The notes under the pieces are model-generated. The model was not told the origin of the DNA. It ran no database searches and saw only the letters and a program-made list of their open reading frames with translations. DNA of 64,000 nucleotides. It comes from Candidatus Accumulibacter similis (GTDB lineage Bacteria; Pseudomonadota; Gammaproteobacteria; Burkholderiales; Rhodocyclaceae). Made by a program: the position numbers and the translations under genes. Every line of letters begins with the position of its first letter. The first letter of the stretch is position 1. The stretch lies in the NCBI GenBank assembly GCA_013347225.1, contig CP054595.1, positions 1,550,001 through 1,614,000 on the forward strand, written 5' to 3'. Below, in pieces: positions 38,337-47,126 of the stretch.

Positions 38337-39689
38337 TCAGAACAGCTCGACGTTGGACGGCTTCGTCACCGTGGCGGGTTTCAGGGCGGCCGGTGCGCCG
38401 TGCGGCGCGGCCGGGTCGCGGGTGGCCGGGCGGCTGCGCGGCAGGCCCATCGCCTGCTTGTGTGCAGCGCGCTGCTGGTCCATGACATAGTTCGAGAACT
38501 GGTGCTCGAGCTGCTTGTCGAGTGGCTCGACGGCGTCCTCGCGGCGAACGTCGACGGCACGTTCGAGGACGCCGGCGAGTGCATCGGCGTGCTTGTCGAG
38601 ACGTTCGATGCCGCCGATCACCTGTTCGACCTGCTGCCGCGTCACGTCCTGGAACTGCACGCTGGCCAGCGTATCCATGAACATCGCGCCAAGCTTGCCG
38701 CTGCTTTCGGTGATCGTCGTGAGAATGGCCCGCTCGCGGGCGGTCAGGCCCTCGTAGCTGGCGCCGAGCGAGGCGAGCTGCTGCGCGAAGCGTTCGAGGC
38801 TGTCCCGCTCCTCGTTGATATGCGAATGAGCGAGCTTGTCCTTGAACTGGCGTTCGATGATGCCGGCGACGGCGATGATTCCGTCGTTGATCTTCTTGAC
38901 CGCGGTTTCGGTTTCCTGCGACAGCTTGCGGACTTCGTCGGCAACGACCGCGAAGCCGCGCCCGGCCTCACCGGCACGGGCGGCCTCGATCGCCGCATTC
39001 AGCGCCAGCAGGTTGGTCTGGCCGGCAATGTGCCGGATCAGGTCGACCAGAGTCTGCAGCGATTTGGCTTCGCGCACGGCTTCGGCACTGCGCTCCTGAT
39101 CCTCGACTGCATCCTCCATGCGCTGGGCGATGAACGCTTCCAGCTTGCCGATCAGTTGGCAATTGCCGCCGATCTTCGCTTCCGACTCGTGCGCCATCGC
39201 CGCCGATTCCGCCGCGGCTTCGGCAACGAAGCGGTTGAGGTCGGTGACCACCTCGTCGATCGTCTGCAGCCGCGAAGTGACGTCGTAAGCCGCTTTCTCC
39301 GTCTGCTCGACGACGCTGCGCAACTGCCCGACGAGCACCTTGTTGAAGCGCGGAATCTCCCGCAGTTCGGGCATCGCGACGCGCTGACAGACCTTGTTCG
39401 CCGGGCAGCGATGGCGTTCATCCTTGAGCCCCTCTTCGATTCCCATGCTGACATCGCTGTACAGCACGCGTGAGACACTGCGTTGAACGGCGATGAAGAT
39501 CAGCAAGCCGAGCAGGGTGATCAGGGTGTCGACGCTGCGGTCGCCGAGGTCGAAGGTGGTGGTGAGAAACGCGTCGTAGGTGTCGTGCGCCAGGAAAACG
39601 ACGACGACGAGGACGAGGGCCGCCGCGACGCCGGTGATCAGCGTACGCTGGCGGTATTGTCGATACGGCTTGCTGGGAAAGTTGGCCAT
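38337..39689 (-). CDS. Methyl-accepting chemotaxis protein, short periplasmic loop
   Basis: This 450-residue receptor has two N-terminal helices (residues about 15-35 and 55-75) with only a short loop between them and no ligand domain, then a signalling domain with tip [36 protein letters not shown] cysteine pair (CPANKVC, about residues 94-100) follows the second helix in the cytoplasm and could sense redox or metal. The tail is Pro-rich and ends PSNVELF. It starts 9 bases after cheY. Confidence 0.9.
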   Translation of the reverse strand: MANFPSKPYRQYRQRTLITGVAAALVLVVVVFLAHDTYDAFLTTTFDLGDRSVDTLITLLGLLIFIAVQRSVSRVLYSDVSMGIEEGLKDERHRCPANKVCQRVAMPELREIPRFNKVLVGQLRSVVEQTEKAAYDVTSRLQTIDEVVTDLNRFVAEAAAESAAMAHESEAKIGGNCQLIGKLEAFIAQRMEDAVEDQERSAEAVREAKSLQTLVDLIRHIAGQTNLLALNAAIEAARAGEAGRGFAVVADEVRKLSQETETAVKKINDGIIAVAGIIERQFKDKLAHSHINEERDSLERFAQQLASLGASYEGLTARERAILTTITESSGKLGAMFMDTLASVQFQDVTRQQVEQVIGGIERLDKHADALAGVLERAVDVRREDAVEPLDKQLEHQFSNYVMDQQRAAHKQAMGLPRSRPATRDPAAPHGAPAALKPATVTKPSNVELF

Positions 39690-39698
39690 TGTCGGCAG

Positions 39699-40067
39699 CT
39701 AGCGGATGACCAGCTTGACGGTATTCAACAGGTCGTCGGCGGTCGCCGGCTTGACGATCCAGCCCGAGGCGCCGGCGGCTTTCGCCTCCTGTTTGCGGCT
39801 CTGCTGCGACTCCGTGGTGAGGAACAGGATCGGCAGGAAGCGGTAGGCGGCCAGCGAACGGACCTTCTTGATCAGCTCGATGCCGTTCATTCCCGGCATG
39901 TTGAGGTCGGTGATCAGCAGGTCGACCTTGATGCCGGCGTTGAACTTTTGCAGCGCTGCCTCGGCGTTGGCTGCCTTTTCGACGGCGTAGCCGGCCTTGC
40001 CGAGGATGCTCGAAACGCTGAGCAGGATCGTCGCCGAGTCGTCGACCAGGAAAATCGTCTTTGTCAT
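39699..40067 (-). CDS. cheY: CheY-type response regulator
   Basis: This 122-residue single receiver domain has the acidic pair FLVDDSAT, phospho-acceptor Asp in DLLITDLNMPGMNG, Thr in LFLTTESQ and Lys in WIVKPATADD. It is the first gene of the leftward chemotaxis operon and is the likely output of CheA, acting on flagella or pili not encoded here. Confidence 0.94.
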   Translation of the reverse strand: MTKTIFLVDDSATILLSVSSILGKAGYAVEKAANAEAALQKFNAGIKVDLLITDLNMPGMNGIELIKKVRSLAAYRFLPILFLTTESQQSRKQEAKAAGASGWIVKPATADDLLNTVKLVIR

Positions 40068-40392
40068 GTTGTGCCCTCCGCGTGTCGGCGCTGGCCGGGA
40101 CCGCCGCCCGCCGTGTTCGATGAGGGTGAAGCGTAGCGGCGCCGCTGTCGGGCGACCATCCGGAGATACACGGGCGCGTCAGGGGAAATACGGAGAACGG
40201 GACGCTGCCGGCGTGGTGCGGCGGATGCGCGAGCCGCGCGGCCGGTCGCGGCGCACCCTTCTTTCCGCTAGACTGGCGGCCTCGTTCCGCCCGCTGGAGG
40301 AGCCTCGATGCCAGTCATCAAGCTTCGGCCAGTGCCGTCGCGGCGCCAGCCTGGCAGACCCCCGGCGGCGCCGCGGTGGCACGCACCGCTGC
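40068..40392. other. Upstream region of the chemotaxis operon
   Basis: About 325 bases between cheY and the end of the FixJ-type gene; the operon promoter must be here or upstream, but no convincing sigma-28 or sigma-70 site is seen. On the plus strand GGAGG followed by ATG at 40308 opens a 52-codon frame to 40466, starting MPVIKLRPVPSRR; it overlaps the regulator gene antisense and has no recognised homology, so it is probably not a gene. Confidence 0.4.
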
Positions 40393-41004
40393 TCAGTCTA
40401 GGGGCGGCTGGCCCGCGGCCATCGCCGCCAGTTGGGCGGCGTTGCTGGCTCCGGCCTTGGCCATGATGCTGGCCCGGTGGCTTTCGACGGTCCGTTCGCT
40501 GATTCCGAGTTCGGCGGCGATGAGCTTGCTGCGCTTGCCGTCGATGATGCCGCGGAGCACCTCGCGTTCGCGGCGGGTCAGCGCGCGTTGCCAGCCGTCG
40601 TTGCCGCTGCCTGCGGCCGATTTGTCGGTGGCCAGACGAACGGCCTGATTCACGCGCTCGATCAATTGCTGCACGTTGAAAGGTTTTTCTATGAAATCGA
40701 AAGCACCCAGGCGCATGGCGCGTACCGCGGTCGTCACGTCGGCGTGGCCGGTGAGGAAGATCACCGGCAACCCCGGTTCACGGTCGCGCAGCCAGTCGTG
40801 GACCTCGGGTCCGCTGATGCGCGGCATGCGGATGTCCAGCAGTACGCACGCGGCCTTGCCCGGCTGCCAGCGGCGCATGAAGTCCTCCCCCGAAGCGTGC
40901 TGCTCGGCGACCAGGCCGATACTCGCGAGGACCTCGGCGAGGAAGCGGCGAACCTGCGCGTCATCATCGACGATGCAGACCGTCTGCTTGCTGGGTGCAG
41001 TCAT
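40393..41004 (-). CDS. FixJ-type two-component response regulator (receiver plus LuxR HTH)
   Basis: This 203-residue regulator has a receiver domain (VCIVDDDAQVRRFL, Asp in CVLLDIRMPRISG, Thr in IFLTGHADV, Lys in FDFIEKPFN) and a LuxR-type helix-turn-helix (LTRREREVLRGIIDGKRSKLIAAELGISERTVESHRA). The IDIRMP/TGH/EKPF pattern is that of the FixJ family. The ATG at 41004 fits the family although no good ribosome-binding site is visible. The divergent histidine kinase at 41160 is the likely partner. Confidence 0.92.
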   Translation of the reverse strand: MTAPSKQTVCIVDDDAQVRRFLAEVLASIGLVAEQHASGEDFMRRWQPGKAACVLLDIRMPRISGPEVHDWLRDREPGLPVIFLTGHADVTTAVRAMRLGAFDFIEKPFNVQQLIERVNQAVRLATDKSAAGSGNDGWQRALTRREREVLRGIIDGKRSKLIAAELGISERTVESHRASIMAKAGASNAAQLAAMAAGQPPLD

Positions 41005-41159
41005 GATGTGCGGAAGGAAGGCATGGCTGAATCCCGGGAAGACTTCGCGAGCGATTGTAGCCACTTTCGGCTGCAGCATCCACCAGCCGGCAGAACGCGG
41101 TTTCTGCCGGCGTTCGCCGGTAACCGCGCGGCGGCTGCCGGACATGGGTGGCTCCGGCC

Positions 41160-42011
41160 ATGGCTGAGCGCGCGCCACAGACTGCCGCCGACGACCGGAT
41201 GCCGCCGCTGCCGGGCGCGCCGCGAGGGATCGAGCGCCTGCTCGCCATGGGCGCGGTGGCGGGTGGCCTGGCGCACGAGTTCAACAATCTGCTGCTCGTG
41301 ATGCAGGGCTTTGCCGGGCTGGCGAGGGCGCTCCTGCAGGCCGGTGGTGACAACGAACGCGTTCTCTCGTACCTCGACGAAGTCGGCATCGCCGGCCAGC
41401 GGGCACAGGTGCTCGTGCAGCAGTTATCGACCCTGGTGTGCGCGCGCGCGCCGCGGCTCGAAGCGGATGCCTTTGCCGCCGTCTGCGGCGAAGTGGTCGC
41501 AGCGTGCGCCGCAACCTTTGCCGAGCAGGTGACGCTGTCGGTCGACATCGAGGATCAGTTGCCGGCGCTCAGCGTCGACCGTTCGCACCTGCACCGCCTG
41601 TGGTTCAATCTGGTTCGCAATGCCTGCGAGGCGATGAATGGAGCGGGTGCGGTGCTTCTTGCGGCGCGCCGATCGGGTTGCGTCGAGGGGAAGACCTGTG
41701 CCTCGTGTCGGCAGGTCTTCGCAGGCGACTTTGTTCGCCTGGCGGTCAGCGACCGCGGGCACGGCATCGCGGCGGCGCTTCGCGAACGGGTTTTTGAACC
41801 CTTCTTCAGCGGCGGCCGTCAGCGTTCGGGACTCGGCCTGACTGCCGTGCATTCGCTGGTGCATCTGTATGGTGGCCACCTGCAGATCATTGACCGGCCG
41901 GGTGGCGGGACGGAGATGGTCGTCTTCCTGCCGCTGCCGGCGGCAGGAGTTGCCGGCATGGGCGACGGCCGCGGAACTGACGGTGGCGGTGCGTCAGGGA
42001 GCGAGCGATGA
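41160..42011 (+). CDS. Histidine kinase (soluble)
   Basis: This 283-residue kinase has the phospho-His in VAGGLAHEFNNLLLVM, then an HATPase with N box NLVRNACEAMNGAG, G1 box VSDRGHGIA and a GLGLTAVHSLVHLYGG G2 region, so it appears active. There is no sensor domain or membrane helix. A GTG four codons upstream (41148) is an alternative start. It diverges from the FixJ-type regulator and its last 18 bases overlap the end of the convergent hybrid kinase gene. Confidence 0.88.
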   Translation: MAERAPQTAADDRMPPLPGAPRGIERLLAMGAVAGGLAHEFNNLLLVMQGFAGLARALLQAGGDNERVLSYLDEVGIAGQRAQVLVQQLSTLVCARAPRLEADAFAAVCGEVVAACAATFAEQVTLSVDIEDQLPALSVDRSHLHRLWFNLVRNACEAMNGAGAVLLAARRSGCVEGKTCASCRQVFAGDFVRLAVSDRGHGIAAALRERVFEPFFSGGRQRSGLGLTAVHSLVHLYGGHLQIIDRPGGGTEMVVFLPLPAAGVAGMGDGRGTDGGGASGSER

Positions 42012-43634
42012 GCGCAACCAGCGCGTCACGGCGTCGAGCAGCGCGTCCATCGCGAACGGTTTGCCGATGAAATCATTGATTCCTGCGCGCCGGCACTGGT
42101 CGACGACGTCGCCCAGAACGTTGCCGCTCAGTGCGATGATCGGAACGGTTGCATACGACGGCAGCAGGCGAATCTGGCGAGCGGCTTCGAGGCCGTCGAT
42201 CTGCGGCAGTTGCAGGTCCATCAGGATGAGCGCATAGCGGCTGGCGGCGGCGAGGGCGACCGCTTCTTCGCCGCTGCGTGCAAAATCGGCCGGCAAGTCC
42301 ACGCTCTCAAGCATGGCCCGGATCAGGTCGCTGTTTGCCCGTTGATCGTCCACGATCAGTACGCGGCTGGCGCTGCGTCGGCGGTCGGCAGTCCCGGCAG
42401 CCTCTGCCGGCACGACGGCGGGCGTCTCGGGGGATCGGCCGCGCGTCGTTCTCCGCAGCCGCAGGGTGAACCAGAATGTGCTGCCGGCGCCTGCGGCGTT
42501 CTCGATGCCGGCTTCGCCGCCCATTCGTTCGGCTATCTGGCGGACGATGGCGAGCCCGAGGCGGGCGCCCGCAGCGGCGTCCGGCAGGGATTTGCCGGCC
42601 ACATCGCATTCCTGGAAGAACCGTCCGGCCGCCGCGGTGGAAATCTCGATGCCGGCGGTGGCCTCAAAGCGGAGCAGGACACTGCCGGGATCTTCCGTTG
42701 CTGCCCGCAAGTGCAGCATGATGCAGCCATGATCGGTCATCCGGATCGCACTCTTGGCGTAGTTGAGCATGGCCTGGCGGATGCGGCCCGGGTCGCCGAT
42801 CAGCGGTCCCGGCAGCGGCTGCACATCGGCGCGCAGCCGGAGCCCCTTCCTGCGCGCCTGTCCCTGTGTCATTTCGATGACGTTGGCGACGATTCGGGCC
42901 AGGTCGAGCGTCGTTTCGTTGAGGATCAGCTTGCCGGACTGGATTTTCGCCAGTTCGAGGACCCCGGTGATCAGGCTCAGCAGGTGTTGCGCCGCCTCGT
43001 TCATCTGTTCGAGACGCTGCTTCTGCTTCGCCGGCAGGTCGTCGCGGCGCATCAGTTCGACGAGGCCGACGATGGTCGTCAATGGGGTCCGGATCTCGTG
43101 ACTCATGCTGGCAAGGAAGGAGCTCTGCGCGGAACCGGCGGCTTCGGCTTCGTCGTGCGCGCCAGGCCGTTGCCGTGGTCGCTCCGCGACGGCCGCTGCG
43201 GCGACTTCGCGCTGCGGTTGCCCGTCATCGCCGTATTCCGCGTCGGTGATGTCGCGGATGCTGCCGACGAGCTGCGGCAGGCCATCGAGGGGCGAGCGGA
43301 CCAGTTGCAGGCGGCTGACGACATGGCGTTCGCGCTGGTCTGCCTGGCGGACGATGCGGTATCGGATCGTGCCGACCTTGCCGCTGGCGATGGCTTTCTG
43401 CAACTGCGCACGAAAGGCCGGCAGGTCCTCCGACACGACGGTCGCTTCGAGTTCGGCGAGCGAGGCCGGAGCCACGCTGCAGCCGTGGATGCATTGCCAG
43501 CCGCGCGTGCACTGGAGCGTATCGGTCGCGATCTGCCACCGCCAGGCACCGCTTTGCAGCAGTCGCTCGCCCACCTCGAGAAGACTTTCACTGGCCGCCG
43601 TCCCGCCGGCGGAGCCGTCCGCTTCACACCACAT
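41994..43634 (-). CDS. Hybrid histidine kinase with degraded ATP-binding domain
   Basis: From the ATG at 43634 (GGGGG upstream) the protein is 546 residues: a PAS domain (about 15-132), a HisKA domain with the His in SMSHEIRTPL (H179), an HATPase region and a C-terminal receiver (VLIVDDQRAN, LILMDLQLPQIDG, IIALSGN, FIGKPF). In the HATPase the N box reads NYAKSAIRM with Ser for the metal-binding Asn, the G1 box is ATAGIEI without the Asp, and G2 is GARLGLAI. ATP binding is probably lost, while the receiver looks intact. It may work as a phosphotransfer or dominant-negative partner. Confidence 0.85.
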   Translation of the reverse strand: MWCEADGSAGGTAASESLLEVGERLLQSGAWRWQIATDTLQCTRGWQCIHGCSVAPASLAELEATVVSEDLPAFRAQLQKAIASGKVGTIRYRIVRQADQRERHVVSRLQLVRSPLDGLPQLVGSIRDITDAEYGDDGQPQREVAAAAVAERPRQRPGAHDEAEAAGSAQSSFLASMSHEIRTPLTTIVGLVELMRRDDLPAKQKQRLEQMNEAAQHLLSLITGVLELAKIQSGKLILNETTLDLARIVANVIEMTQGQARRKGLRLRADVQPLPGPLIGDPGRIRQAMLNYAKSAIRMTDHGCIMLHLRAATEDPGSVLLRFEATAGIEISTAAAGRFFQECDVAGKSLPDAAAGARLGLAIVRQIAERMGGEAGIENAAGAGSTFWFTLRLRRTTRGRSPETPAVVPAEAAGTADRRRSASRVLIVDDQRANSDLIRAMLESVDLPADFARSGEEAVALAAASRYALILMDLQLPQIDGLEAARQIRLLPSYATVPIIALSGNVLGDVVDQCRRAGINDFIGKPFAMDALLDAVTRWLRSSLAP

Positions 43635-43846
43635 CCTGATCCCCCTGTTGCGCTTCGGCCAGGGGCGCGTGCCGTCTGACCGCCGCCGCGAACTATAGCG
43701 CAATCGTTTCGTCGGGTCCGAGGCAACGCGCCGGCTGCAGCACTGCCGCCGGCACCTGCGGCAGCGGCAGCGAGGAAAAACGGGATCGCAGGCGGCAAAT
43801 TGGCATACCATGAGCGGCCCCATCAACCACTGCGGAGGAGACAGAA

Positions 43847-44968
43847 ATGCACATCGGCGTACCCAAGGAGATCAAGAACCACGAGTATCGCGTCGGCCTG
43901 ACGCCTTCATCGGTGCGGGAGATGGTGGCGCATGGTCATCGGGTGACGGTCGAGACCGGTGCCGGACGCGGCATCGGCGCCACCGACGAGGTCTATCAGA
44001 AAGCCGGGGCGGTCATCGCCGCGACGGCCGCCGAAATCTTCGCTACCGCCGAGATGATCGTCAAGGTCAAGGAGCCGCAGGCGGGTGAGCGGGCCATGCT
44101 GCGCGAGGGACAGATCCTCTACACCTACCTGCACCTGGCGCCCGATCCCGAGCAGTGTGCCGACCTGGTGCAGAGTGGTGCCGTCTGCATTGCCTACGAA
44201 ACCGTGACGCAGCCGGGTGGCGGTCTGCCGCTGCTGGCGCCGATGTCCGAGGTTGCCGGCCGGCTGTCGGTGCAGGCCGGCGCCTATTGCCTGGAGAAGG
44301 CGCATGGCGGGATGGGCGTCCTGCTCGGTGGCGTTGCCGGTGTGCCGTCGGCGCGGATCGTCATTCTCGGCGGCGGCGTCGTCGGCTCGAACGCGGCGCA
44401 GATCGCCGTCGGCAGCGGCGCGCAGGTGGTGGTGATCGACCGCAACATCGACGTCCTGCGGCGCATGGACCGGCTCTTGGGTGCGCGCGTGATGACCGTC
44501 TTCTCCAACCGCGACAACGTCGAGCAGCACGTGCTGCGCGCCGACCTCGTCATCGGCGGCGTCCTCATCCCGGGTGCCGCCGCGCCGAAGCTGATCAGCC
44601 GGCAGATGGTCGAGGCGATGAAACCGGGGTCGGTGATCGTCGACGTGGCGATCGACCAGGGGGGCTGCTGCGAGACGGCCAAGGCGACGACGCATGCGGC
44701 GCCGACCTACATGGTCGGCAACGTCGTGCATTATTGTGTCGCCAACATGCCGGGCGGCGTGCCGCGGACCTCGACCTACGCCCTGAACAACGCCACGTTG
44801 CCGTTTGCACTGCAGATCGCCGACAACGGTTGGCGGCAGGCGCTGCAGGACGACGAGCATCTGCGCAACGGGCTGAACGTCGCTTTCGGCAAGGTCACCT
44901 GCCGGGAAGTCGCAGAAGACCTCGGCTATGCGTACCACGACGCACGTTCGGTTCTGGCAGCCGGCTGA
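43847..44968 (+). CDS. ald: Alanine dehydrogenase
   Basis: This 373-residue enzyme converts L-alanine to pyruvate and ammonia with NAD. Family motifs are [20 protein letters not shown] at the start, the catalytic-Lys region [17 protein letters not shown] with the active-site His, the nucleotide site [15 protein letters not shown] and [20 protein letters not shown] lies about 8 bases before the ATG. It is a single-gene unit followed by strong hairpins. It links amino-acid catabolism to pyruvate, matching the Liv and PutA genes further right. Confidence 0.96.
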   Translation: MHIGVPKEIKNHEYRVGLTPSSVREMVAHGHRVTVETGAGRGIGATDEVYQKAGAVIAATAAEIFATAEMIVKVKEPQAGERAMLREGQILYTYLHLAPDPEQCADLVQSGAVCIAYETVTQPGGGLPLLAPMSEVAGRLSVQAGAYCLEKAHGGMGVLLGGVAGVPSARIVILGGGVVGSNAAQIAVGSGAQVVVIDRNIDVLRRMDRLLGARVMTVFSNRDNVEQHVLRADLVIGGVLIPGAAAPKLISRQMVEAMKPGSVIVDVAIDQGGCCETAKATTHAAPTYMVGNVVHYCVANMPGGVPRTSTYALNNATLPFALQIADNGWRQALQDDEHLRNGLNVAFGKVTCREVAEDLGYAYHDARSVLAAG

Positions 44969-45005
44969 GCAGGAAGGGCGGCAGCGGAATCCTCGCCGCC
45001 GCCGC

Positions 45006-45037
45006 GCCGCCCGCCACGCATCGGCGTGGCGGGCGGC
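45006..45037 (+). terminator. Strong hairpin after ald
   Basis: A perfect 14-bp stem (GCCGCCCGCCACGC with its complement) closes on a 4-base ATCG loop, 37 bases after the ald stop. No U-tract follows, so it is likely RNA-stabilising or Rho-assisted. Confidence 0.55.
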
Positions 45038-45054
45038 GATACTGCGATCGGCCG

Positions 45055-45077
45055 GCCGGCCCCTTGGGGGGGCCGGC
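45055..45077 (+). terminator. Rho-independent-like terminator of ald
   Basis: A 9-bp stem GCCGGCCCC with its complement and a TTGGG loop is followed by TTTCGATTCTTT, a T-rich stretch on the plus strand. It is the best intrinsic-terminator candidate after ald. Confidence 0.6.
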
Positions 45078-45101
45078 TTTCGATTCTTTCCGGATCGGGC
45101 A

Positions 45102-45124
45102 GCCGGCCCCTTTGGGGGGCCGGC
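45102..45124. terminator. Second copy of the GCCGGCCCC hairpin
   Basis: The same 9-bp stem and nearly the same loop (TTTGG) as at 45055-45077 are repeated 47 bases later, before the convergent PEP-CTERM gene end. A pair of near-identical hairpins between convergent genes would stop transcription from both sides. Confidence 0.55.
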
Positions 45125-45149
45125 TTGGGACTTCGTTCTGGGCGGATCC

Positions 45150-45818
45150 TCAGACGGTCCGGCGCTTGCGCAGGCCGCCGAGGGCGGCCAGGCCGAGACC
45201 GATCAGGGCGAGCGACGCCGGTTCCGGCACTGCCTGTTCGTCGGCAAGACCGACGACGCCGACGGTGAAACCGTGCCAGTTCTCCGAGGTGTCGGTGAAG
45301 CTGATCGAGGTATGCACACCCGGCAGGCGAATCACGCCGTGTACTTCGCCGCTGCCGAAGAACCCGGTTCCCGCCTGGTTGAGGATCGGCGTCCCGCTGC
45401 CCCAGTAGCCGCCGCCGAAGCTCAGGATCTCGATCGGCACGCCGAAGTCAACCGTGTTGCCGTTCCAGCTCACGAGGGCGATCAGCGGATCCTGCACCGC
45501 CTGCGAGAAACTGATGGTCTTGGTACCGCCCGCGTTCAGGGCGATGATGTCGGATGCCGGCGGTGCGTTGTCCACAACGGCCGAGGTGTACGGCGTCGCG
45601 GGGTTCCAGTAGTTGGTCCCGGCGCCGGTCGTGACGAAACTGTAGGCGCCGCTGTAGCTGACATTGACGGTGCTGGCGCCAACGCTGAGGGTGCCGACCG
45701 CTCCCGGCGCAGCCGTCGTCACCGCCGTCCAGTCGGTCCAGAACGCTGGCGCCGCGAAAGCGGCGGCCGAAGTCAACGCCAGCAGCGAGCCGAGAAGAGC
45801 ATTGATTTTCTTGGTCAT
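45150..45818 (-). CDS. PEP-CTERM sorting-domain protein, second in window
   Basis: This 222-residue protein has a Sec signal (MTKKINALLGSLLALTSAAAFA) and the C-terminal VPEPASLALIGLGLAALGGLRKRR sorting signal for exosortase cleavage. The mature part is short and beta-rich, with Gly/Ser/Thr and no catalytic motif. GGAG lies 7 bases before the ATG. A sigma-54-type promoter is at 45953-45968. It is probably an exported surface or matrix protein co-regulated with the one at 3626-4645. Confidence 0.87.
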   Translation of the reverse strand: MTKKINALLGSLLALTSAAAFAAPAFWTDWTAVTTAAPGAVGTLSVGASTVNVSYSGAYSFVTTGAGTNYWNPATPYTSAVVDNAPPASDIIALNAGGTKTISFSQAVQDPLIALVSWNGNTVDFGVPIEILSFGGGYWGSGTPILNQAGTGFFGSGEVHGVIRLPGVHTSISFTDTSENWHGFTVGVVGLADEQAVPEPASLALIGLGLAALGGLRKRRTV

Positions 45819-45952
45819 TGGAATTCTCCAGTCAGGTTGTCCGATTTGCGAGAGCCAGCCCCGTCTTGCATGCTGCCCGCACAGTCCGGTGTCGGACGCG
45901 GCAGGCAGGTTGCCGTCAGCGCTCATTGGCGTGCTGCTCATGTCGGTCATGA

Positions 45953-45968
45953 AGCATATACCGTGCCA
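45953..45968 (-). promoter_or_regulatory. Sigma-54-type promoter of the PEP-CTERM gene at 45150-45818
   Basis: On the minus strand the site is TGGCACGGTATATGCT, a perfect TGGCACG -24 block and, at the required spacing, ATGCT in place of TTGCW (one mismatch). The implied 5' leader is about 125 bases. A TGTAAA element lies at 46021-46026. Confidence 0.65.
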
Positions 45969-45984
45969 GTATTGCAGCGCCTTG

Positions 45985-46239
45985 TTATAAAGTGAATTTA
46001 TTTCTTGTCGGGGTCTCGACTGTAAAGAAAACCGACGCTTGGCAGCCCGCTGGCGATGCGTCCAGCCTTCGCCGGATGATGCCTCGCTGCATCTCAGCTG
46101 GCAGCGCCTCAAGCTTCAATGCGCGCAGCTTCTCCTGGTCTTCGAGCAGCCGCAGTCCTTCGCGGACGACTTCGCCGGCATTGTTGTGGCGTCGAGGGAT
46201 CGCGGACCAGCAACACAGGGCAAGGTGTCGCCAAGTCAC
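45985..46239 (-). pseudogene. ParD-type antitoxin remnant, 5'-truncated
   Basis: The frame includes NNAGEVVREGLRLLEDQEKL and RALKLEALPAEMQRGI, the C-terminal half of ParD-type antitoxins, ending RRRLDASP. The first 20 codons show no ribbon-helix-helix N-terminus, so the gene is cut at about 46185. No ParE toxin gene follows within the 160 bases before the PEP-CTERM gene. It marks the left edge of the accessory island. Confidence 0.65.
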
Positions 46240-46418
46240 GACTGCCTGCGCGGCCCCGCAGGGCGCGCAACCGGCAGCAACACTTGCCGCGGTGGCGTGG
46301 GATCTCCTATCCTTCGAGCCAGTGACGTTCCATCCGACCCTCTGCGGCGTGAAGCGGCTGGACGGCGATGGCGACGGCGCATCCAGCGCGTCGCCGCAGC
46401 GGCCCCAACGAGTTCACC
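46240..46418. other. Upstream region of the P-loop kinase-like gene
   Basis: This stretch holds one copy of the 17-bp GGATCTCCTATCCTTCG repeat (46300-46316) with a TTGCCG block 18 bases before TATCCT. It looks like the promoter region of the kinase-like gene; nothing else is recognised. Confidence 0.4.
46300..46316 (+). repeat. Promoter-like 17-bp repeat, copy 1
   Basis: The sequence GGATCTCCTATCCTTCG is identical to the copy at 47380-47396. TATCCT could be a -10 element with TTGCCG 18 bases upstream. The copy lies about 105 bases before the kinase-like ATG. Confidence 0.55.
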
Positions 46419-47126
46419 ATGCTCCCTCCGCCTCCACCCGTCGTTCTGATCCTTGGCACGGACGCCGCCGGCAAGGATTACGTCGCTGAGTTCCTGATCC
46501 GCCGCTGGCGAGCGTCCGGCCATCGCGTCGCGAAGCGCGCCGGCGGGTTCGCTGCGCCGGCCGCCGACGCCCGCTCCAGCAGCGAACGCAAGGGAAGCGG
46601 GGGTCGGTTTCAGGAGCGCGCGTTCCTCGGCCTGTTCCCGCTGCTGCGCCCGCTGCTGCCCGCAGTGGCCGGCTGGCTCCTGGCCCGCGACCGGCGCCGC
46701 TTCCGGCCGTCGGCGCTTCCCCTGGTGGTGGTCAGCCATACCGCGCTGCGGCTGTTGGCGCTGTTTCTGGGCCAGCACGGCGACGGGTGGATCGCTCTCC
46801 TCGCCCGTCACCCGGAGCTGGCACGTGCCCTGCGTGCGGTGGGGCCGCCCGGAACGATGGTCGCGGTGCTCGATGTCTCTCCAGAGACTCGCCGCCAGCG
46901 GATTGTCGCCCGCATTCAATCGGGCACCGTCGATCCCCTCGACGACTACATGCTTGCCGACCCGGAACGCGCCGAGCGCATCGAGCGATGCCTGGTCGAG
47001 CTGGCGACCCACTACCTGAACGCGACCGTCATCAGGAACGACGACCTGGATGACGCCGCACTCGAACGCGAACTCGCTCGCGTGCTCGGCGCGGTACCGT
47101 TCCTCCCCCACTTGAAGCACGAGTGA
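46419..47126 (+). CDS. P-loop kinase-like protein of unknown function
   Basis: This 235-residue protein has a P-loop VVLILGTDAAGKDYVAEFL (residues about 8-26). The usual Ser/Thr after the Walker Lys is replaced by Asp, as in some nucleotide kinase- and PPK2-like P-loops. Further on are VVVSHTALRLLALFLGQ, an Arg-rich LLARDRRRFR lid-like segment and VAVLDVSPETRRQRI, resembling a thymidylate/adenylate-kinase fold. Substrate is unknown. The ATG at 46419 puts the P-loop near the N-terminus. It shares an upstream 17-bp repeat with the conflict operon that starts 370 bases downstream, so a common function is possible. Confidence 0.7.
   Translation: MLPPPPPVVLILGTDAAGKDYVAEFLIRRWRASGHRVAKRAGGFAAPAADARSSSERKGSGGRFQERAFLGLFPLLRPLLPAVAGWLLARDRRRFRPSALPLVVVSHTALRLLALFLGQHGDGWIALLARHPELARALRAVGPPGTMVAVLDVSPETRRQRIVARIQSGTVDPLDDYMLADPERAERIERCLVELATHYLNATVIRNDDLDDAALERELARVLGAVPFLPHLKHE

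Noticed and set aside
34202..38485. Open frame of 1,427 codons on the plus strand
   Set aside because: It is antisense to MCP and cheA genes, has no domain or ribosome-binding site, and results from GC-rich codon bias.
40308..40466. 52-codon plus-strand frame with GGAGG before ATG
   Set aside because: It overlaps the FixJ-type regulator antisense, has no homology beyond a short MPVIKL start, and lacks a clear promoter.
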